Below are positions 58,047 to 64,000 of a stretch of 64,000 nucleotides of DNA, piece after piece (the stretch's first letter is position 1; each line of letters opens with the position of its first letter). Position numbers and translations under genes: made by a program. This stretch comes from Bradymonas sediminis (GTDB taxonomy: Bacteria > Myxococcota_A > Bradymonadia > Bradymonadales > Bradymonadaceae). The notes below the pieces were generated by a model. It searched no databases. It saw only the letters and a list, made by a program, of their open reading frames with translations, and was not told the origin of the DNA. The stretch spans positions 1,588,001 through 1,652,000 of the forward strand of contig NZ_CP030032.1 of assembly GCF_003258315.1 (NCBI RefSeq), read 5' to 3'.

Positions 58047-60500
58047 ATGATCTTCAAGAGTGAAACGATTTTAAGTCAGATCCCGGTCCTGCTTCAGGCA
58101 GGCACGGGCATCGACATCGCGGCCGGCGCCAAGCAAGGCGGCGGCTGGGACATCGTCTCCAATGTTCTCATTGGATTTATGGTCCTGGCTGCTGTCGTGT
58201 TGGTCGGCTATTTCGCGGTCAAGATCTATCGGGCCAGAGCCGCCACCGCCTCTCCCAAAAGGGTCGAGCCCATCGACTCACTCGCGCGCGCCACTCGCGC
58301 GCGGGTCAAAAAGGCCCTGGCTCGCGGCGACTATGAGGTCGCCGGCGATATTCTGGCGCACGCCGGAATGCACCGGGAGGCCGCCGACGCCTATGCCGAC
58401 GCCGATGCCTTCGAGAAAGCCGCCCGAAGCTTTCAGGTGCAGGGCGATACCCAAAAGGCAATTCACTATTATAAGCGGGCCGGGGATTTTGAGATGACCG
58501 CCCGCCTCTATGTCGAGAGCGGTGAGCATCGCGCGGCGGCGGCAGAATTTCTTCAGGCGAAGAATTATGCGGCCGCGGCGGCCCAATACGAGGCGTCCAA
58601 GGACCCGCAGCGCGCCGCTGAGAATTACGAGAAGGTCCGGCAATTCCGAAGCGCCGCCATTAATTACGAACAATGCGACGAGCCACTTAAAGCCGCAGAA
58701 TGCTACGCCGCCTATTTTGAGGCTCATTGGGACGATGCCCCCGACGCCACGGGGGGCGCGGACCCGAAGCTTATTGAGGCCGCTCGGCGCGCTGGCGAGC
58801 TTTGGCAAGAAGCCGGGCAAGCTGATTTGGCGGCCGATATCTATTATCGCGCCGGACTATTGGCGGAGGGCGCTGAATGCCTGCGCGCCAACCGCGACTT
58901 TGCCCGCGCCGCCGATTGGTTCCTCGAGGCCGGACAGTCCCTCAAGGCGGCCGAGGCGTTGGAGGAGAGCGGCGACCTCGAGCGGGCGGCGAAGATGCGC
59001 GCCGAGGCCGCGCTCAAGGGCGGCGACCGAAGGGCCGCCGCCGAGATGCTCGCCCAGGCCGGCGAGGTCGAGCGCGCCGCCGATATTTTCGAGGGCATTG
59101 GGGAGTTCGAGCAGGCCGCGGCGCTCTTTGAGACGCTCGGCGAGCATGTGCGCGCCGCCGACCTCTACCAAAAAGTTGAGCAACACGGGCTTGAGGCGCG
59201 CTGCGCCGAACTCGCCGGTCTAACCTCGCGGGCCGCCGACGCGTATCGGCGCGCCGGGGACGTCGAGTCCGAGATTCGACTGCGCATCCAGCAGGGCGAT
59301 TATTTCCGCGCTGGCCGCTTGCTCTTCGAGCATCGTCGCTTCGTCGAAGCCCTTGAGGTCCTGGCCAAGATCGACTCCGCCAACCCGATTTACCTGCGCG
59401 CCCTGGAATTGGCCGGCGATATTTACCAGGCCCAGGGGCGCTACGAGCGCGCGTTTAGTCGCTACAAGTCCGCCCTTGGGCAGCGTGAGGTCGACGCCGC
59501 GACGCTGCCCCTTGTGTATAAGATGGCCCACGCCCTGGAGGAGGAAAAAGACCTCAGCGGAGCGATGGAGCATTATAATAAGATTGTCGAGGTGGACCCG
59601 AATTTCGAGGACGCCGTCGCGCGCCTCAACGGCATTCGCAAGCGTCTTCGCCGCGGGAGCATGGTCAACGCGACCGCAAGTGGGCTCTTCGTGGGCAGCG
59701 GCGACGGCGACGGCGCGCTGCAGAGTCGCTACGAGATCATCGACGAGGTCGCGCGCGGCGGCATGGGCATTGTCTACAAGGCGCGCGACACCGTCCTTGG
59801 CCGCATCGTCGCGTTTAAGATTCTGGGCGAAAACCTCAAGGATAATCAGGTCGCGGTGAAGTATTTTCTGCGCGAAGCCCGCGCCGCCGCCGCGCTCTCG
59901 CACTCCAATATCGTCACCATCTACGACGCCGGTGAGCAAGAGGGCGAGTATTATATGGCGATGGAATTCGTCGAAGGCACCACCCTGAAGCAGCTCGTGC
60001 AGCGAAAGGGCGCGCTGGCCGAAAAGCAGGTGCGCTATGTGCTTGATTATTGCTGCCAGGCCCTCGAGTACGCGCATTCCAAGGGGGTCGTCCACCGCGA
60101 CATCAAGAGCGGCAACGTCATGCTCACCGTCGATAAGGCGCTGAAGATCATGGACTTCGGCCTGGCCAAATTTTTGCGCGAATACCAGAACAATCACACC
60201 CAGCAGGTGGGCACGCCGTTCTATATGTCGCCGGAGCAGATCATCGGCAAAGACCTCGATTTCCGCAGCGACCTCTACAGCCTCGGCTGCACCGTCTTTG
60301 AGTGCGCCACCGGTAAAGTCCCGTTTTATAAGGGGGACTTGAGCTATCATCACCTGCACACCGAGCCGCCCAAGCCGCGCTCGCTCAACGCGGCGATCAG
60401 CCCGGAGCTTGAGCAAATTATCTTAAAGTTATTGGTTAAGAATCCGGACCAGCGCTACCAATCGGCGGGCGAAGTGCTCACGGCGCTTAAAAAGATCTGA
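58047..60500 (+). CDS. Membrane-anchored TPR protein with C-terminal Ser/Thr kinase
   Basis: 817 aa from the ATG at 58047; earlier in-frame ATGs lie inside the upstream PEGA gene. N-terminal membrane helix (VLIGFMVLAAVVLVGYFAV), then about 450 residues of TPR helices (RAAAEFLQAKNYAAAAAQYE, AAEALEESGDLERAAKMRAEA and similar). Then a Hanks kinase: GGMGIVYKARD, VAFKILGE with the lysine, HRDIKSGNVM, DFGLAKF, SPEQ. The order is reversed compared with most bacterial kinases, where the kinase comes first. Active by motif. Probably signals from a cytosolic scaffold; substrates unknown. Confidence 0.92.
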   Translation: MIFKSETILSQIPVLLQAGTGIDIAAGAKQGGGWDIVSNVLIGFMVLAAVVLVGYFAVKIYRARAATASPKRVEPIDSLARATRARVKKALARGDYEVAGDILAHAGMHREAADAYADADAFEKAARSFQVQGDTQKAIHYYKRAGDFEMTARLYVESGEHRAAAAEFLQAKNYAAAAAQYEASKDPQRAAENYEKVRQFRSAAINYEQCDEPLKAAECYAAYFEAHWDDAPDATGGADPKLIEAARRAGELWQEAGQADLAADIYYRAGLLAEGAECLRANRDFARAADWFLEAGQSLKAAEALEESGDLERAAKMRAEAALKGGDRRAAAEMLAQAGEVERAADIFEGIGEFEQAAALFETLGEHVRAADLYQKVEQHGLEARCAELAGLTSRAADAYRRAGDVESEIRLRIQQGDYFRAGRLLFEHRRFVEALEVLAKIDSANPIYLRALELAGDIYQAQGRYERAFSRYKSALGQREVDAATLPLVYKMAHALEEEKDLSGAMEHYNKIVEVDPNFEDAVARLNGIRKRLRRGSMVNATASGLFVGSGDGDGALQSRYEIIDEVARGGMGIVYKARDTVLGRIVAFKILGENLKDNQVAVKYFLREARAAAALSHSNIVTIYDAGEQEGEYYMAMEFVEGTTLKQLVQRKGALAEKQVRYVLDYCCQALEYAHSKGVVHRDIKSGNVMLTVDKALKIMDFGLAKFLREYQNNHTQQVGTPFYMSPEQIIGKDLDFRSDLYSLGCTVFECATGKVPFYKGDLSYHHLHTEPPKPRSLNAAISPELEQIILKLLVKNPDQRYQSAGEVLTALKKI

Positions 60501-60521
60501 CCCGAAATTCCCCGCCCAAGC

Positions 60522-61520
60522 TCAGCGCAATTTACGCATCTTCTTCTTCTTAATTCCCGGCATATTCGCCTGAGCGCGCGCCTTCATCGCGGCCGCGCGC
60601 TCGTGCTCGCCGCGTCCTTCCAGATAGCGCGCGTAGCGCATCAGGATGCCCGAACTCTCGGGTTGAGCGGCCAGCAATTCCTCGTAGACCGCGTTCGCGC
60701 GATCATGGGTGCCGAGGGTCGCGTAGATATCGGCGAGTTGGATGCCCGCGATGATATGGTCGGGGTGGGCCTGGTAGATTTCTTCGAAAAGTCGGCGGGC
60801 GTCCTGGATTTTCTGCTCCTCCAAAAGGATCGTCGCCAGGCGTGTGCTCGCCGTAATATTGTCGGGCGACACCTTATATAACCACTGATAATAGGGCAGG
60901 GCGCGGGCGGGTTCGGCGGCGTCGTCCCAGAGCTGGGCGGCCAGCGTTTGAGCCTCGGCGTTGCTGGTCTGTAAGTCGACCGCCTGGCTTGCCATCGGCG
61001 CCAATTCCTCGGCCATCACCCCGATTTGCTGGCCGACAAGAATGGCTTGCACCAGGTCCTTGGAGCCAAGCGCCGGCGCCGGCTCGGCCTCGGCGGCCAA
61101 GCGTCGGTGCTCGTAGGCTTTCTGAAGGTCGCCGTCTTCCACGGCCTTGTCGGCGACCGCGCGCTCCAATTCGGCCAGCAGCGCTCGGGCCTTGCTATGG
61201 AAGACGGGCTGGCCGGCGGCGTCTTGCGTGGCCGACAGCTCAATCATCGCCCGCGCGGCGCTGAATTCCTTGGCATCGAGCTCGGCGCGCGCATCTTCGA
61301 GATATTTCTCGGCCTCCGCGCTGAGCTTCGGCTCCACCGGCGGCGGCGTGGGGCGCGTCTTCGAGGTCGGCTCAATCGACTTCTCGGAGTCCGTGGAGTC
61401 CTTCGAAACCTGAGCGGGCGATTGGGAGGAACATCCGCTCAGGCCGAGCCCAAGCGCCCCGGTCGCCAGCGCGCTGACCAGCAGCAGGTGCGAAGTTTTC
61501 CGAGGGGTGATTGCGGACAT
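60522..61520 (-). CDS. TPR-containing lipoprotein
   Basis: 332 aa from the ATG at 61520, preceded by GGGAGTGGCC; the signal MSAITPRKTSHLLLVSALATGALGLGLSGC begins there. A Ser/Thr/Pro-rich linker (to about 60) is followed by helical repeats (EKYLEDARAELDAKEFSAARAMIEL, LAAQLWDDAAEPARALPYYQW, LATILLEEQKIQDARRLFEEI, LADIYATLGTHDRANAVYEEL) and a basic C-terminus ending KKKKMRKLR. Outer-membrane scaffold by inference; convergent to the kinase gene. Confidence 0.82.
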   Translation of the reverse strand: MSAITPRKTSHLLLVSALATGALGLGLSGCSSQSPAQVSKDSTDSEKSIEPTSKTRPTPPPVEPKLSAEAEKYLEDARAELDAKEFSAARAMIELSATQDAAGQPVFHSKARALLAELERAVADKAVEDGDLQKAYEHRRLAAEAEPAPALGSKDLVQAILVGQQIGVMAEELAPMASQAVDLQTSNAEAQTLAAQLWDDAAEPARALPYYQWLYKVSPDNITASTRLATILLEEQKIQDARRLFEEIYQAHPDHIIAGIQLADIYATLGTHDRANAVYEELLAAQPESSGILMRYARYLEGRGEHERAAAMKARAQANMPGIKKKKMRKLR

Positions 61521-61601
61521 AGGCCACTCCCGACTACATAGGATTTCCCGATTCGTGCTCCGCTCGGTGTGGAGCTTTTCCCGAAGATAGGTCGCGATAC
61601 G

Positions 61602-62126
61602 ATGAGTGAGTTTAGTCATATAGATAAGTCTGGCAAAGCCAATATGGTCGACGTTGGGGCCAAGGATACCACCGCGCGCGAGGCGATCGCGCGTGGGTTC
61701 ATTTCGATGAATGAGGAGACGCTAAAAGCGGTCTCTCAACGTCGTATAGTGAAGGGAGAGGTGTTGCAAGTCGCTCGAATCGCCGGGATCATGGGGGCCA
61801 AGCGAACCTGGGAGTTAATCCCCATGTGTCACGCGGTGCCGATCGACAAAGTCGGGGTGCGATTTCGCGCGATGCCCGAGGCCGGCGGCATCGCCATTGA
61901 GGCGGTGGCGCGCTGCAGCGCAAAGACCGGTGTCGAGATGGAAGCGCTCACCGCGGTGAGCATGGCCGCGCTGACGATCTACGATATGTGCAAGGCGATG
62001 GATAAATCGATGAGCATCGGCGCGGTGCATCTGGCCAAGAAGACCGGCGGTAAATCCGGAGAGTTCCGGCACGCCTCGCCGCCCGGGCCGGATTTTAGTG
62101 CCATTAACGCCGACGATTGGGAGTGA
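61602..62126 (+). CDS. moaC: Cyclic pyranopterin monophosphate synthase MoaC
   Basis: 174 aa from the ATG at 61602 (start of the conserved FSHIDKSGKANMVDVG; an in-frame ATG at 61569 lies before it). Family blocks: ARGFISMNEETL, GKRTW-type GAKRTWELIPMCHAVPIDKVGV (the usual CHPLPL is CHAVPI) and TGVEMEALTAVSMAALTIYDMCKAMDKSM. Forms cyclic pyranopterin monophosphate, the second step of molybdenum cofactor synthesis, in the cytosol. A TatD-like gene starts 3 bp after its stop. No other moa genes are in the window. Confidence 0.95.
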   Translation: MSEFSHIDKSGKANMVDVGAKDTTAREAIARGFISMNEETLKAVSQRRIVKGEVLQVARIAGIMGAKRTWELIPMCHAVPIDKVGVRFRAMPEAGGIAIEAVARCSAKTGVEMEALTAVSMAALTIYDMCKAMDKSMSIGAVHLAKKTGGKSGEFRHASPPGPDFSAINADDWE

Positions 62127-62129
62127 TTT

Positions 62130-62969
62130 TTGAAGATCTTTGACGCCCAGATGCGCAGCGATATTTGCTCGAACGCAGACCTTCAGAATCTGCATTATTT
62201 CGAGACCGAGTGCGTGATCACCTGCGCGCACGCGCCGCGAAAATTTGAGCGCGCCGAAGACCTTCTCGGGTATTTCGAGGCGTTGCTGGGCGAGGAGCGC
62301 GCGCGCCTGATTGGCTGTGGGCTCAAACCCTATGTCGCCCTGGGCGTGCTGCCGAGCGCGGTCCCCCGGCGCTCGCATTTCGAGGTCTGGCGCGCGCTGC
62401 CCGCGCTATTGAAGCGCCCCGAGGTGGTCGCGCTTGGCGAGGTCGGGGCGTGGGCGGATGACGCGCGTCAATGGGCCTTATTTGAGCGTCAGGTTAAGAT
62501 CGCCCGCGACCTCGGCTCGCCCCGCTCGGGCCAAAAAAGGCGCGTCGCCGGGTTGCCGATGATCTGCACCCCGCCCGAGGGGCTTCGGGTGAATATGACC
62601 TTTAAGATGATGCAGCGGGTCGAGAAGTTGGGCATGGCGCCCGGGCGCGTGATGATGAATCGGCTCGATGACCGTCTTATCGAGGCGGTGGTGCGCGAGG
62701 GCTTTGTGGCCGGGGTGAGCGTCGGGACGTCGAACCTTAAACCCCGAGCGTCCGCGCGGGTGCTGGCCGACCTGATTCAGACGCTCGGGAGCGCCGAGGG
62801 CATCGTGCTCAATAGCGCGCTTCGCGCCGGGGGCGCCGATATCCTGGGCGTCCCCAAGACGATCGTCGCCCTGCAGGATTTAGGCGTAGACGCCGAGAGC
62901 ATCGAGAAGATGGTCTACGGCAACGCGAAGGCGTTATTTTTGGACAATGCCAACCGGGTCACGGCCTAG
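62130..62969 (+). CDS. TatD-like protein without metal-binding histidines
   Basis: 279 aa from a TTG at 62130, 3 nt after the moaC stop, with GGGAGTGATTT just upstream. The layout follows TatD/COG1099 metal-dependent hydrolases: opening beta strand, PEVVALGEVG with the conserved Glu, a VIxHTP-type strand and a GNAKALF ending. Every expected His ligand is replaced: the HxH of the first strand is QxR (FDAQMRSD), the later IHTP is ICTP, and the DH strand reads NR (MMNRLDD). Likely a non-catalytic relative or one with altered chemistry. Operon position with moaC is clear; function is not. Confidence 0.75.
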   Translation: MKIFDAQMRSDICSNADLQNLHYFETECVITCAHAPRKFERAEDLLGYFEALLGEERARLIGCGLKPYVALGVLPSAVPRRSHFEVWRALPALLKRPEVVALGEVGAWADDARQWALFERQVKIARDLGSPRSGQKRRVAGLPMICTPPEGLRVNMTFKMMQRVEKLGMAPGRVMMNRLDDRLIEAVVREGFVAGVSVGTSNLKPRASARVLADLIQTLGSAEGIVLNSALRAGGADILGVPKTIVALQDLGVDAESIEKMVYGNAKALFLDNANRVTA

Positions 62970-63016
62970 AAGAGCCTTGGCCTGCTTCGTCCCGCGATGA
63001 TTGCGGGACGGATGCG

Positions 63017-63409
63017 TCAGATGAACTTCTGGCAGGTCAGCGGCGCGCCGGGTTGGTCCAGCGCGTGGCGCTCGACGAGTTCGCCGCAGGTATCGTCGCC
63101 AATCGCGTTGTCACATTTATCCAGGGCGTCGAAGGGGTCGCGAATCGAGCGGGCCTGGTCGCTGCAGCGGTCGTTTAACACGCTCTCGCACGCCGCCTGA
63201 GAGTCCCCTTTATTCGCCGGGATATTGCATAACTCAGCGCCGCTGACGCCGTCGACGTCGGCCGCGCAGGCGTAACAATTGGCGCAGTGGGACTCGGCGA
63301 TGCTCGTGCACGCACCGTCGATCGTGGTGAGGCAACCGCTGCTCAGCAGGCACGCAGCGCCCAGGAGTGGAAATAGAAGATCGCGAAGCCGGCTATAAAC
63401 CATAGTCAT
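63017..63409 (-). CDS. Small Cys-rich lipoprotein
   Basis: 130 aa from the ATG at 63409 (another at 63403); signal ends LLSSGC, a lipobox. The mature part has about ten Cys (CTSIAESHCANCYACAAD, CNIPANKGD, CESVLNDRCSD, CDNAIGDDTCGELV), likely disulfide-bonded. No known domain recognised. Convergent with the TatD-like gene, and the N-terminal start is uncertain because no clear ribosome site is present. Envelope location by signal. Confidence 0.72.
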   Translation of the reverse strand: MTMVYSRLRDLLFPLLGAACLLSSGCLTTIDGACTSIAESHCANCYACAADVDGVSGAELCNIPANKGDSQAACESVLNDRCSDQARSIRDPFDALDKCDNAIGDDTCGELVERHALDQPGAPLTCQKFI

Positions 63410-63704
63410 CAAAGGGGCAGGGCCGAGAAAGCCGGCCGGGTCGAAAAGCAATTATCTTAAGATCTAAACACCATCTACTTCGGCAAAATATGCACCGCGC
63501 TTCTACCGTATTTATGCGCAGTACAAAAGCCCGGCGACCGCCTTGTCCAAATTTGTGCATCTTTCCTATCATGGGGGGCGATGAGCGCGCCGCGAGCGCC
63601 ATTCATCTTGCAATCACCCGGCGCGCCGACTAATTGTCGGCCGGCAGCAGGAGCACTCGTTGCACCTCGTTTATTCTCGTTTCTTTTAACGCGCGGAATC
63701 TATT

Positions 63705-64000
63705 TTGGAGCCACTTCAAACGGCCGGTGAGCTAGTTCGCCGCTACGAACGACAAGCTAAAAAACGCTTCGGCCAGCACTTTCTGGTTGACCCCAATATT
63801 CTGGGGGGCATCGCCGCGGCCGCAAATATCGTCGAGGGCGACCGCGTCCTCGAGATTGGCCCCGGCCCGGGCACCCTCAGCACGACCATCCTCGGGCTCG
63901 GCGCGAATGTGTTGGCCGTGGAGTTGGACCGTGACCTCGTCGCCTTCTTGGGCGAAGTTCTGGCGCCGCACCCCGGCTTCGACCTTATCGAAGGCGATAT
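63705..64000 (+). CDS. rsmA: 16S rRNA dimethyladenosine transferase, 5' part
   Basis: Runs off the window end. Start set at a TTG (63705) with GGAATC upstream; no in-frame ATG is nearby, so the start is tentative. Family sequence: KKRFGQHFLVDPNILGGIAAAA (the RsmA/KsgA opening), then the SAM-binding VLEIGPGPGTLSTTIL and AVELDRDLVAFL. Methylates two adjacent adenines near the 3' end of 16S rRNA during ribosome maturation. Only about 98 codons are visible, roughly a third of the usual length. Confidence 0.9.
   Translation, partial: MEPLQTAGELVRRYERQAKKRFGQHFLVDPNILGGIAAAANIVEGDRVLEIGPGPGTLSTTILGLGANVLAVELDRDLVAFLGEVLAPHPGFDLIEGD

Overview
This is a GC-rich bacterial chromosome segment with no phage, plasmid or transposase genes. 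The gene style suggests a Myxococcota/Bradymonadales-type deltaproteobacterium: many small lipoproteins with acidic stalks, eukaryote-like Ser/Thr kinases fused to RCC1 or TPR domains, long TPR proteins, a PEGA protein, and a MYXO-CTERM-like tail. This placement is inferred from style; no rRNA is present to confirm it.

Layout. 0.1-1.2 kb: a Cys-rich lipoprotein. 1.2-3.9 kb: a ferrous-iron uptake operon (feoA-feoB plus a 54-aa Cys-tailed membrane protein) behind two Fur-box-like sites. 4.1-12.2 kb: six paralogous lipoprotein genes in one orientation. Each has the same signal peptide type, an acidic 18-nt-repeat stalk and one to three Cys-containing modules, and each is followed by its own strong terminator. 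12.4-15.3 kb: a receptor-like Ser/Thr kinase with an extracytoplasmic seven-repeat RCC1 propeller. 15.3-24.6 kb: housekeeping and accessory metabolism (NTF2-like protein, class V aminotransferase, fatty acid desaturase, PRC-barrel protein, SugE/Gdx exporter, ABC-F ATPase, pirin, crotonase). 24.9-34.8 kb: a variable region with an unknown lipoprotein, a cluster of 32-nt repeats, a truncated duplicate of a GMC oxidoreductase gene, a chimeric low-GC metalloprotease gene, a PQQ-propeller protein, the intact GMC oxidoreductase operon with its Tat-exported partner, and an EF-hand-like lipoprotein.

35-49.3 kb: PilZ protein, dapF, a micro-lipoprotein, an MA-type metallopeptidase, a 1770-aa TPR protein, a DtxR-family regulator, a DCC-family protein, gltX, and a LysM/MepA murein endopeptidase. 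49.4-51.9 kb: an SRPBCC protein followed by an overlapping trpB-like/trpA-like pair in which key catalytic residues of both subunits are replaced. 51.9-54.8 kb: a histidine kinase, a prepilin peptidase and a membrane protein. 54.9-64 kb: asnS, a PEGA protein, a membrane-anchored TPR kinase, a TPR lipoprotein, moaC with a TatD-like protein that has lost its metal-binding histidines, a Cys-rich lipoprotein, and the 5' part of rsmA.

The most unusual observations are the trpBA-like pair lacking the PLP lysine and the alpha-subunit catalytic Asp, the six-gene modular lipoprotein array, the ligand-less TatD-like protein coupled to moaC, and the segmental duplication that created a chimeric junction near 27.66 kb. 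All functional claims rest on motifs read by eye; no database search or structure prediction was run.
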